Assembly (NCBI GenBank): GCA_020633495.1
Contig: JACKDR010000031.1
Location: 18,683 to 82,682 of the forward strand
DNA length: 64,000 nt
Source: Kofleriaceae bacterium
GTDB lineage: Bacteria > Myxococcota_A > Polyangia > Haliangiales > Haliangiaceae
Reading direction: 5' to 3'
Shown here in pieces: positions 49,969 through 58,448 of the stretch. The position numbers and the translations under genes were made by a program. Position 1 is the stretch's first letter, and each line of letters opens with the position of its first letter. Under the pieces are notes generated by a model. The model saw nothing but the letters and a program-made list of their open reading frames with translations. It was not told where the DNA came from and searched no databases.

Positions 49969-51438
49969 GTGTCCCTCAGTCGGCGCGACCTGCTGCGGCT
50001 GCTCGGCGGTAGCGCCGCCGCGGGGGCGCTGTGGGCGTGCGGCGGCGCCGCCCCCCGAGCGGCGGCGCGACGCAGCGATCCCGAGGACGTGCGGCGCGCC
50101 CTGCGCGACGCGGTCGCGACCGTGCGGGGCGCGTTCCCGGCGGCCAGCGGGTGGGCCGCGCTGCGGACCCGGACCTCGCTGATCGCGGCGTCCGGCGCCC
50201 GCGGCACCGCCACCGAGGTCACCGCGACCGTGGTGCTGCGCGCCCAGTCCCGCGGCGGCGCCGTGCTCGAGCGGGTCGGCGCCGACGCCACCCCGGCGGC
50301 GATCGCCGCGCTCGCCGCCGAGCTCGCGGCGCGCGGCGGCGACGGCGGCGGCACGCTCGATCCGGGGCCGCCGATCGCCCACCTCGCGACGGTCGCCGTC
50401 GATCCCGCGGCCACCGAGCCGGCGAGCTGGCTGGCGCCGCTCGACGCGATCCTGGCGCGGACCCTGGAGCAGGGGTCGAGCCGGATCGTGTGGCAGGCGG
50501 CGCACGGCGTGATCGACGACGAGTCGGCCTGGACGATCGCGGACGGCGTCGACGTCGCGCGCCGCACCGTGCGCGTCACCACCGGCGTGTCGGCGATGGC
50601 GTGGAGCGGCAACCGGCCGATGCTGGGCGAGGTCGTGCGCGGCCAGGCCGCCGGCGTCGAGGCGCTGGCGCTGCCCGACGCGGCGATCACGCGCGCCACC
50701 GCGCAGGCCCTCGAGCTGCTGACGCCCGGCGACGTGCCCGCCGGCGAGGTCGCGGTGGTCCTCGACCCGTCGGTGACCGCGGCGCTGCTGGCGCGCGGCG
50801 TCGCCGCGGTCGCGACCTCGGGCGCGTGGACGATGCCCGACCTGGCGGCGCGGGCCCGCCTGGGCCAGACGATCGCGGCCGCCGACGTCACCGTGGTCGA
50901 CGATCCGACCTCGGGCGGCTTCGCCGGCTACGCGGTCGACGACGAGGGCCAGGCCGCGGCGCCGCTGACGCTCGTCGATCGCGGCGTGCTGGCGGCGGTG
51001 CTGTGCGACGCCCACGGCGCGCGGCGCACCGGCCTGCCGCGGACCGGCCACGGCCGGCGACGGCCCGGCGACGGCGCCGCGACCGCGACGGCCAGCGACC
51101 TGACGATGACCGCCGGCGCCGCCGACGACGACGCCCTGCTCGAGGCGATCGGCGACGGCCTGCTGATCGAGGACGCCCTCGGCGCCGCCGTCGATCCTCG
51201 ACGGTGGCAGGTGGTGGTGCGCGCGGCGCGGGCGCGCCGGGTCGTGCGCGGGCGGCTGTCGGGGCACGTCTGGGGCGACGTCGAGCTGCGCGGCGAGGTG
51301 CCGGCGCTGCTCGGCGGCGTCACCGCGATCGGCGCCGCCACCGCGACCCGGATCGGCGACGACGACGGGCTGCCGTCGAGCGTGACCGCGCCGGCGGTGG
51401 CGACCCGCGGCCTGATCACCCCGCGGAGGTCGTCGTGA
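49969..51438 (+). CDS. Tat-exported TldD-like protein without the HExxxH motif
   Basis: A 489-residue homologue of TldD, the protease partner of TldE/PmbA. GTG 49969 starts a twin-arginine signal (SLSRRDLLRLLGGSAAAGALWAC), which is unexpected for a cytosolic protease family. The C-terminal half shows TldD elements (VTVVDDPTSGGF, YAVDDEGQAAAPL, TGLPRTGHGRRRPGDGA). Where TldD carries HEAVGH the sequence is AALLARGVAAV, so the zinc site is missing. It is probably a non-proteolytic, exported paralogue. It overlaps the TldE-like gene by GTGA, which supports their functional link. A TACGAT box lies 12 bases before the start. Confidence 0.78.
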   Translation: MSLSRRDLLRLLGGSAAAGALWACGGAAPRAAARRSDPEDVRRALRDAVATVRGAFPAASGWAALRTRTSLIAASGARGTATEVTATVVLRAQSRGGAVLERVGADATPAAIAALAAELAARGGDGGGTLDPGPPIAHLATVAVDPAATEPASWLAPLDAILARTLEQGSSRIVWQAAHGVIDDESAWTIADGVDVARRTVRVTTGVSAMAWSGNRPMLGEVVRGQAAGVEALALPDAAITRATAQALELLTPGDVPAGEVAVVLDPSVTAALLARGVAAVATSGAWTMPDLAARARLGQTIAAADVTVVDDPTSGGFAGYAVDDEGQAAAPLTLVDRGVLAAVLCDAHGARRTGLPRTGHGRRRPGDGAATATASDLTMTAGAADDDALLEAIGDGLLIEDALGAAVDPRRWQVVVRAARARRVVRGRLSGHVWGDVELRGEVPALLGGVTAIGAATATRIGDDDGLPSSVTAPAVATRGLITPRRSS

Positions 51439-52705
51439 GCGCGATCGATCCGCTGGTCGCGGCGCTGGGCCGGGCCCGCGAGGCCCGCGACTGGTCGGCG
51501 CGCGCCCGCGAGGTCGTGCGCGTCGAGCGCGTCGTCGACGGGCCGGCGCGCACGATCACGCGCACCGAGCTGGCCGCGCGTGTCCACGTCGACGCGCCGA
51601 CCGGGCGCGGCAGCGCCGACCTGGTGGTCGCGGCGGCCCGGCCGCTGCCGCTCCTGATCGACGAGGCGATCGGCCGCGCCGAGGCGTCGATCGGGCCGGG
51701 CTGGCGGGCGCCGCCGCCGGGCGCGCCTGGCGCGGGTGACGATCGCCGACCCGTCGCTCGGCGATCCTGACGAGGCCAGCCTGGCTGGCGCTGGCGGCGC
51801 TGGCCCGCGCCGCCCGGACCGCGAGCGCCGACCTCGCCGACGGCGTCGTCGCGGTCGAGATCGCGACCGTCGCGGTGGCGACCGCCAGCGGCCTGTCGGT
51901 GCAGTGGACCGAGACCCTGGTCGACGTCACCGCGACGATCGCGGTCGACGGCGTGACCGCGACCGCGCGGCGCCGGGCCCGCAGCGCCCGCGCCCTGCTG
52001 CTCGACGCCCGCGTCGCGGCCGCGGCCAGCCGCGCCCGCGGCCGCCCCGCCGCGATCGCGACCCCGACCGGGCGCCGTGACGTCGTCATGCCCGCCGAGG
52101 TCCTCGGCGGCGACGCCGGTGGCGTGCTCGCGGTGCTCGCGACCCTCGCCGACGCGTCGCTGCACCGCCAGGGCCTGGCCCGGACCCGCGTCGGCGCGGC
52201 CGTCGTCGAGGGCGCCGACGTCGCGCCCGAGCCGCTGACCGTGCGCTGCGACGGCACCCAGCGGCTCGGCCTGGGCTCGGCGCCGCTCGGCGATCACGGC
52301 GAGCCGGTCCGCCGCTTCACGATCGTCGACGGCGGGGTCCTGCGCGGGCTCGCCCTCGACGAGCGCGAGGCGGCGCTGCGCGGCGAGCCGCCCAACGGCG
52401 GCGTCCGCAACCTCACGATCGGCGGCGGCGCGTCGACGCCCGAGGCGCTGCGCGCCCCCGGCGCGCTCGAGCTCCTCGAGGTCACCCACGTCGACGTCGA
52501 GCCGCTCACCGGCCAGGTCGCGATCGGCATCGGCCTGGCGACGCTGCACGGCGACGCCGGCGCGACCACGACGGTCAGCGGCGGCGAGCTGCAGGGCGAC
52601 CTGGTCGCGGCGCTGTGCCGGTCGCGCCGCACCGCCGGGACCAGCCGCGACGGTGGCTACATCGGCCCGGGGCTGATCGGCCTGCCCGGCCTGATCGTGG
52701 TCTGA
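51435..52705 (+). pseudogene. TldE/PmbA-like gene interrupted by two frameshifts
   Basis: GTG 51435 opens the gene (SAIDPLVAALGRAREARDW). The first frame runs to about 51725. A second carries ARVTIADPSLGDPDEASLAG to about 51780, and the third (AWLALAALARAARTASADLADG) continues to the TGA at 52703–52705. Joined, these give a PmbA-like protein of about 420 residues, with C-terminal GGYIGPGLIGLPGLIVV. The third segment keeps normal codon bias over 900 bases, so either the decay is recent or two sequence errors exist in a GC-rich tract. As written, translation stops at 51770 and the catalytic partner is lost. Confidence 0.75.
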
Positions 52706-52716
52706 GACCACGCTCA

Positions 52717-52728
52717 CCCCATCTGGGG
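52717..52728 (+). terminator. short hairpin after the TldD/TldE-like operon
   Basis: CCCC-ATCT-GGGG follows the stop by 12 bases and marks the last GC-rich sequence before the low-GC island. Confidence 0.35.
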
Positions 52729-52863
52729 GATGGACGCCGCCTCAAACGCCGTGACCTACTCACGGAATGGCCCGGTCGGGCGATTGCCGCCTTGCGCGCC
52801 ACGATCACTGTCGACGCAAGAACCCACACCGACACTAGCGCCTCGACCGGTTCGGACGTCGAC

Positions 52864-52940
52864 GACTCTCGAGAGTCTCGGCTTCTTCTGCCGAAATCTC
52901 GGAGTCGATAACTTACTCGGCTGTCCAACTGAACAGTTCA
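52864..52940 (+). promoter_or_regulatory. palindromes upstream of the island gene
   Basis: GACTCTCGAGAGTC (52864–52877) is a perfect 14-base palindrome. AACTG-AA-CAGTT (52927–52938) with the overlapping TGAAC-A-GTTCA (52930–52940) lies 13 bases before the ATG at 52953. Between them a GATAACTT patch could serve as -10. The gene's C-terminal winged-helix-like part might bind such sites to repress itself; this is inference. Confidence 0.45.
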
Positions 52941-52952
52941 CTCCCATCATCA

Positions 52953-55379
52953 ATGCACTCGACAGAAGGAGGCCGCTCCGTGCCAAAGCAAGTTGCAAAG
53001 AGGCCACGAAGGAAGGCGCCGAAGTCGCGAAGCACGTCTTCGGCTCCGTCTTCCACGGAGCCAAACAAGCAGCGCCCGACCGCACCGACTCGGAGCGACA
53101 CCAATGGCAGTGCGCCGGCACTCAAGGCACGCAGCGAGAAGCTCCAAACCATCCGATTGGAACGATTTCGACAGTTCGCGGATACCACATTTCACCTAAG
53201 CGACTTCAATGTCCTTGTCGGACCAAACAACTCCGGCAAGACATCTCTGCTACACGCCATCCGCGCCTTCTACTCACTAATGCGAGGCCACGTAACATGG
53301 GATCAGCGAGCAGGACGCGCCCATTATCACAGGCGATATTTGAGCAGCGTACGCGACGTGGTCCCAACTCCAGATCCTCGAGAACTGTGGAATAGCCAGC
53401 AGACGGGCTCCCCAGTGGGCATCACGGGAGGATTCGCCAGCGGCGTCGAACTTTCCGTCTTCATCCGGCACACCTTCGGCCAACTCCACGTCTCTGCCGG
53501 AGACCTTCCAGCAGTACTCACCGAGTCCACAATCGAACACTACATCGGGGCAAATGTAGCGTTCATTCCGGGTCTGGTCGGCGTCCTCGTTGAGGAGCCG
53601 TATGTGACGTCAGCAAGACGCAACGCTCTCGCCGCCCAAGGACGATACTCGGAGATCTTCCGAAGCAGTCTCCGGCAACTCAAGGAGAAGCTGCCAGCGG
53701 ACGTCTCTCGAATCAACGATATTCTAGAGGAACTATTCTCGGTCGATGTGTCGTCTATCGACTTCGACATGCTCGATGATGAATACGTAACAGTGAAATA
53801 CCGGGAGCGCGGGCGCCACTTCGATATCTCCTCATCCGGCGCGGGACTTCAACAGGTCATCCAGATACTCACCTATTTATACCTGAGTCGTCCTACCGTT
53901 CTACTAATCGATGAACCGGATGCCCACCTGCACAGTCGACTACAGGGACGTCTCATCGAAGTCTTCAGAAAGGTCGCAAAGGACCTCGACGCGCAAGTAT
54001 TTTTGAGCACGCATTCCCTGCAACTCATCGACTCTGCGTCAACGAACGAGACAATTGTTGTAGATTCCAGCAAACAGAAACTGGCGCCGATCGGAAACAA
54101 CGTCGACTTGGTGAGCCACCTGGTTGATGTTGGAATCGTCAACAACTCAGCTCTGTCACGCATCTTGGTTTCGAAGCGGATCGTCGTTCTCGAAGATTCC
54201 GATCTGTCCATTCTGCGTCGCATGGATCAGTTGTGCGAGACAGGCTTCTTCGGCCCAGCGAGCAACGCCTTCGTGAAGAGTTCACACGGCGTGTCGAACT
54301 TCGTGCAGTACAAGGAACTTGGTGAGATTCTCAGCGCGGTTGCGACCGACGCGGTGGACGTACGGTTCGTGCGAGATCGTGACGGCATTCCTGCATTCTT
54401 AGACGAGGCTGTTTCCTTATCATTTGCGGGTCAGGGCCTCTCGGTCCACACCCTCACTCGCCACGAAATTGAGAGCTATCTGATCTCAAGAGAACTAGTG
54501 CAGGAAGCTCTACGCACACTTGGCTGCAACAAGAGCCTCTCGGAAATCGAGCACCTCATTCTCGAGTCTGCCAACAATATAAAGTCTACCGCTCGGGGAA
54601 TCTCACGGAAGTCGGCAGCGCTGGTCAATCGTCACTTCGATGGCCCAGCGAAGTGGGACAAGGAAGCGCTAGAAAGAGAAACGGACAAATGGTTCGACGC
54701 CCTGGACTTGAATAATCTCGACACCGTCATCACGGTATGGCCGGGAAAGGAATTGCTATCAGAAATATGCCGACTAATCCGAGAGCAATGGGGCGTGCAA
54801 CTCACGAACGGCCGACTCACATCCACGATGACGAAAGAAACCGTCCCACATGAGATACGGACGCTGTTCGAGTCTCTAGCCGGAATCTCGACATCCAAGC
54901 CGATACCGAGTGTGGTCGGCACAGCCTCGCAGCGAGGGACCTTGCCGCGGCACGAGGCGAACTCCGACCGTGCACCGAGCGCCGACGTAGCAGTCGCACC
55001 CGCAAGCGCAGCACCGGCGAAGCCGGATGGTGCAGTAAAGCGAAAGTCGCCAACAACGAAGAAGAAGGAGGAGGAGAAGCCTAGGAATCGTCCCGTGAAG
55101 CTGGCCGTCAGAAGTTCGAAGACGATCAAGGCGTCAGACAAGTCCCTCCAGCTGTCTGCGAAGGAGGAACTAGTGTTCAACCAACTACTAAGAGACGGGA
55201 CACAGACATTGGGCAAGCTGGCTGCAACGTGCTTCCCCTCGACTCGGGCCGCGCAGGGCAACTCCTGGGTGCGGAATTCCATGAGACGCCTGGTGCGGGC
55301 CGCCTGGGTCGAGCGGGTCGGCAGCGGACAATATCGTGCGACGGCGAAAGGACGGGCGAAGGTGGCTCCAAGCAAATGA
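52953..55379 (+). CDS. OLD/PARIS-like ATPase–TOPRIM nuclease with extra C-terminal winged-helix-like region
   Basis: An 808-residue protein. After a basic disordered start (1–60) comes an SMC/OLD-type ATPase: Walker A GPNNSGKTS at 90–98, a signature-like SSSGAGLQQ near 290, Walker B LLIDEPDAHLHS near 315–326 and STHSLQLID. A TOPRIM-like part follows with VVLEDSDLSIL near 412, the DxD in VRDRDG near 474 and HEIESYLIS near 505, the last resembling DUF4435 of PARIS. A Lys/Pro-rich linker (650–720) and a winged-helix-like end follow. Base composition is far lower in GC than all neighbours. I read it as an acquired single-gene anti-phage system; no GajB-like helicase is adjacent. Confidence 0.8.
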   Translation: MHSTEGGRSVPKQVAKRPRRKAPKSRSTSSAPSSTEPNKQRPTAPTRSDTNGSAPALKARSEKLQTIRLERFRQFADTTFHLSDFNVLVGPNNSGKTSLLHAIRAFYSLMRGHVTWDQRAGRAHYHRRYLSSVRDVVPTPDPRELWNSQQTGSPVGITGGFASGVELSVFIRHTFGQLHVSAGDLPAVLTESTIEHYIGANVAFIPGLVGVLVEEPYVTSARRNALAAQGRYSEIFRSSLRQLKEKLPADVSRINDILEELFSVDVSSIDFDMLDDEYVTVKYRERGRHFDISSSGAGLQQVIQILTYLYLSRPTVLLIDEPDAHLHSRLQGRLIEVFRKVAKDLDAQVFLSTHSLQLIDSASTNETIVVDSSKQKLAPIGNNVDLVSHLVDVGIVNNSALSRILVSKRIVVLEDSDLSILRRMDQLCETGFFGPASNAFVKSSHGVSNFVQYKELGEILSAVATDAVDVRFVRDRDGIPAFLDEAVSLSFAGQGLSVHTLTRHEIESYLISRELVQEALRTLGCNKSLSEIEHLILESANNIKSTARGISRKSAALVNRHFDGPAKWDKEALERETDKWFDALDLNNLDTVITVWPGKELLSEICRLIREQWGVQLTNGRLTSTMTKETVPHEIRTLFESLAGISTSKPIPSVVGTASQRGTLPRHEANSDRAPSADVAVAPASAAPAKPDGAVKRKSPTTKKKEEEKPRNRPVKLAVRSSKTIKASDKSLQLSAKEELVFNQLLRDGTQTLGKLAATCFPSTRAAQGNSWVRNSMRRLVRAAWVERVGSGQYRATAKGRAKVAPSK

Positions 55380-55685
55380 CCAAGGGGCTCCAACAACTGC
55401 CGTAGCGCCGACCGCGATGAACATCGCTCGGCGCACGTGGATTGCTTGAGACATGCTTGCCCAGCAGCGCGAGCTCCGGCGGAACGGTGTCGCGCGAATG
55501 CCCTGCGGCCAACGTGCCCCCCAAAGGGTTGATCTCGCGCGGCGAGAGCCCAGGGACCGACGGTGCGGCGCGCTGAGTTGGCCGCACTTGCATACGACTC
55601 ACTCCCGAGGCGCCAATAATGTCTGAAATCTTCGGCCGCTGAAGCCGGCTCGCGACCCGCGACGACGCAGCGCGTCGATTGTCCC
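55380..55685. other. right flank of the low-GC island
   Basis: This stretch between the nuclease stop and the tetR control region shows intermediate base composition and no frame with normal codon use. I found no insertion-sequence ends, tRNA or direct repeat that would reveal how the island entered. It may hold remnants of a longer insertion. Confidence 0.4.
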
Positions 55686-55735
55686 TTGATCCGTTGTCTA
55701 CCACTTGGTAGGTAAAACCTGACCACCCGGTAGAC
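55686..55735 (+). promoter_or_regulatory. tetR promoter with paired operators
   Basis: TTGATC (55686–55691) and TAGGTA (55709–55714) are separated by 17 bases. The dyad CTACCA-CT-TGGTAG (55698–55711) overlaps the -10. A second related copy is found in reverse just before the ATG, so that GTCTACC (55696–55702) and GGTAGAC (55729–55735) mirror each other. This layout is classic for TetR autorepression and would control the whole fatty-acid operon. Confidence 0.75.
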
Positions 55736-56479
55736 ATGGCTCCCCGCACCGCCACCGCGCGCCGGCCTCGCCCGGACGTCCCGACCCGCATCCTGCGGGA
55801 GGCGACCCGCCTGCTCGCCGAGCGCGGCTTCGACGGCACCAGCCTGCAGGACGTCGCCGACGCGGTCGGCATCCGCAAGCCGTCGCTGCTCTATCACTTC
55901 CCGTCGAAGCAGGCCCTGCGCGAGGCGGTGTTCGCGCAGATGCTCGGCCACTGGAACGTCGCGCTGCCGCGGATCCTGCGCGCCGCGACCAGCGGCGAGG
56001 ATCAGTTCGAGGGCGTGCTCGACGAGATGGTCCGGTTCTTCACCGAGGACGCCGACCGCGCCCGGCTGCTGCTGCGCGAGGCGCTCGACCGGCCGCGCGC
56101 GATGGCCGCGGTGATCCGCCAGCACATGGCGCCGTGGGTCGCCTCGGTCGCCGGCTACATCCGCAAGGGCCAGGCGCTCGGCGCCCTGCACGCCGACATC
56201 GATCCCGAGGCCTACGTCATCCACGTCACCACCTTCCTGGTGTCGGTGCTGGCGGTGCAGCGGATGATCGCGCCGCTGCCCGACGGCAAGGCCGTGGCCG
56301 AGCTGCTGCGCATGGCCCGCGCCGCGCTGTTCAAGGTCCCCACGCCGGTGGCCGCGACGCCCGCGCCGCGGCCGCCCCGCCCGCGCGCGCCCCGCGCCGC
56401 GCGCCCCACCCGTGCCACGCGCGCCACCCGCCCGCGTACCCGTACCCGTACCCGCACCCGTTCCCGAGGTTCGTCATGA
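55736..56479 (+). CDS. TetR family regulator of the fatty-acid operon
   Basis: A 247-residue repressor. The HTH is in the first 60 residues (ILREATRLLAERGFDGTSLQDVADAVGIRKPSLLYHFPSK without break). The ligand-binding domain spans to about 200. The tail is an unusual Arg/Pro/Thr stretch (RTRTRTRTRSRGSS) encoded by a CCCGTA/CCCGCA hexamer run, which could change length. The ATG lies directly behind the operators. It overlaps the acyl-CoA dehydrogenase start (ATGA), so regulator and enzymes share one transcript. An acyl-CoA ligand is likely by context. Confidence 0.92.
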   Translation: MAPRTATARRPRPDVPTRILREATRLLAERGFDGTSLQDVADAVGIRKPSLLYHFPSKQALREAVFAQMLGHWNVALPRILRAATSGEDQFEGVLDEMVRFFTEDADRARLLLREALDRPRAMAAVIRQHMAPWVASVAGYIRKGQALGALHADIDPEAYVIHVTTFLVSVLAVQRMIAPLPDGKAVAELLRMARAALFKVPTPVAATPAPRPPRPRAPRAARPTRATRATRPRTRTRTRTRSRGSS

Positions 56480-58425
56480 GCAACTACTTCACCGACAACG
56501 ACGATCTGCAGTGGTACTTCGAGACCGGCCTGGCCTGGGACGAGCTGGCCACGATCACCGAGTACGACTACCGCGCCCCCGACGGCCACAAGACCGCGCG
56601 CGAGGCGATCGACTTCTACCGCGAGGTCGCGACGATGGTCGGCGAGCTGGCCGCGACCGAGATCGCGCCGCACGCCGCCGAGATCGATCGCGAGGGCGTC
56701 CACTACGAGGGCGGCGAGGTCCGGTTCCCGAAGCGCCTGGCGGCGATCTTCGAGCAGCTCAAGGGCCTCGACCTCCACGGCATGTGCCTGCCCCGCGAGC
56801 TCGGCGGCATGAACGCGCCGATGCTCCTGTACTACCTCAACAGCGAGCTGCTGGCCCGCGCCGACGTCTCGGTGATGGCCCACCACGGCTTCCACGGCGG
56901 CATCGCGATGGCGCTGCTGATCTTCTCGATCCTCGAGGGCTCGACCGAGATCGACGCCGCGCAGATGAAGATCGTCAAGACCCGGTTCGGCGACGCGATC
57001 GCCGAGATCGCGCGCGGCGAGGCCTGGGGCTGCATGGACATCACCGAGCCCGACGCCGGCAGCGACATGGCCGCGCTGCGCACCGTCGGCGAGCAGGACG
57101 CCGACGGCAACTGGTTCGTCACCGGCCAGAAGATCTTCATCACCTCGGGCCACGGCAAGTACCACTTCGTGATCGCGCGGACCGAGAAGCCGGTCGCCGG
57201 CACCGAGGACGATCCCTACGCCGGCCTCGGCGGCCTGTCGTTCTTCCTGGTCAAGGCCTACGAGGATCGCCCCGACGGCACCCGGGTCCGCTACGCCACC
57301 CTCGACCGGGTCGAGGACAAGCTCGGTCACCACGGCTCGGTCACCGGCTCGCTGACGTTCGAGCGGTCGCCGGCGCTGCTGGTCGGCGAGCGCGGCAAGG
57401 GCTTCCAGCAGATGCTGGTGCTGATGAACAACGCCCGGCTCGGCGTCGGCTTCGAGTCGATCGGGCTGTGCGAGGCCGCGTACCGGCTGGCCCGCGACTA
57501 CGCCGCCGGCCGGCCGTCGATGGGCAAGACGATCGATCGCCACGAGATGATCGCCGACTACCTCGACGAGATGCGCACCGACATCCAGGGCCTGCGCGCG
57601 CTGGCGATGCACGGCGCCTGGCACGAGGAGATGGCCGAGAAGGAGCGGCTGCGCCTGCGCTTCGAGCCGCCCACCGACGACGTCGGCCGCGCCGACCTCG
57701 ACCGCCGGATCGCGCGCCACAAGCGCAAGGCGCGGCGGGTCACGCCGCTGCTCAAGTACCTGGCCGCCGAGAAGGCGGTCGAGATGGCGCGGCGCTGCCT
57801 GCAGATCCACGGCGGCAACGGCTACATGAAGGAGTACGGCGCCGAGAAGCTCCTGCGCGACGCGCTGGTCATGCCCATCTACGAGGGCACCAGCCAGATC
57901 CAGGCGCTGATGGCGATGAAGGACACCCTCGGCGGGATCATCAAGAACCCGCAGGAGTTCGTCCGCCGCCGCGCCCAGGCGCAGTGGCGCGCCACCACCG
58001 CGCGCGATCCGCTGGAGCGCCGGGTCGCGAAGCTGCAGACGGTGTCGCTCGGCGCCCAGCAGCACCTGATGACCCGCACCGCCGCCGACAAGGTCCGCAG
58101 CCTGCCCGGCAAGCCGCTCACCGAGTGGCCGCGCGCGTTCCTCAAGAACTGGGATCCCAAGCGCGACTTCGCGTTCGCGATGCTGCACGCCGAGCGGCTG
58201 ATCCGGATCCTCGCCGACGAGGCGGTCGCCGAGCTGCTGCTGGCCCAGGCCCGCAAGCACCCGGAGCGCCGCGAGGTCCTCGAGCGCTGGCTCGAGCGCG
58301 CCGAGCCGCGCAGCCGCTTCCTCGCCGACGAGATCGCCACCACCGGCGACCGCCTGCTCGGCAGCCTGAGCGACGGCCCCGCCGCCGACCACGCCGACGC
58401 CACCGCCGCCCAGGCCGCCGGCTAG
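56476..58425 (+). CDS. acyl-CoA dehydrogenase, FadE5 type
   Basis: A 649-residue flavoenzyme, longer than the usual 380–400, as in the FadE5-like branch. Typical stretches are WGCMDITEPDAGSDMAALRT, WFVTGQKIFITSGHG and the C-terminal MARRCLQIHGGNGYMKEYGAEKLLRD and YEGTSQIQ. An extra C-terminal helical domain of about 130 residues follows. It oxidises acyl-CoA to enoyl-CoA with FAD and passes electrons to ETF. It starts within the tetR stop codon. The following hydratase, reductase and thiolase genes complete a beta-oxidation or chain-modifying cycle. Confidence 0.94.
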   Translation: MSNYFTDNDDLQWYFETGLAWDELATITEYDYRAPDGHKTAREAIDFYREVATMVGELAATEIAPHAAEIDREGVHYEGGEVRFPKRLAAIFEQLKGLDLHGMCLPRELGGMNAPMLLYYLNSELLARADVSVMAHHGFHGGIAMALLIFSILEGSTEIDAAQMKIVKTRFGDAIAEIARGEAWGCMDITEPDAGSDMAALRTVGEQDADGNWFVTGQKIFITSGHGKYHFVIARTEKPVAGTEDDPYAGLGGLSFFLVKAYEDRPDGTRVRYATLDRVEDKLGHHGSVTGSLTFERSPALLVGERGKGFQQMLVLMNNARLGVGFESIGLCEAAYRLARDYAAGRPSMGKTIDRHEMIADYLDEMRTDIQGLRALAMHGAWHEEMAEKERLRLRFEPPTDDVGRADLDRRIARHKRKARRVTPLLKYLAAEKAVEMARRCLQIHGGNGYMKEYGAEKLLRDALVMPIYEGTSQIQALMAMKDTLGGIIKNPQEFVRRRAQAQWRATTARDPLERRVAKLQTVSLGAQQHLMTRTAADKVRSLPGKPLTEWPRAFLKNWDPKRDFAFAMLHAERLIRILADEAVAELLLAQARKHPERREVLERWLERAEPRSRFLADEIATTGDRLLGSLSDGPAADHADATAAQAAG

Positions 58426-58448
58426 GCGGCGCCACGCCCGAGGACGCC

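Noticed and set aside
51730..51780. programmed frameshift or recoded TGA in the TldE-like gene
   Set aside because: Two separate changes of frame are needed, and no slippery heptamer or stimulatory structure stands out; pseudogene or error is simpler.
52953..55379. calling the island gene GajA of Gabija
   Set aside because: No GajB-type helicase gene is adjacent and the HEIESYL element is closer to DUF4435/PARIS than to GajA.
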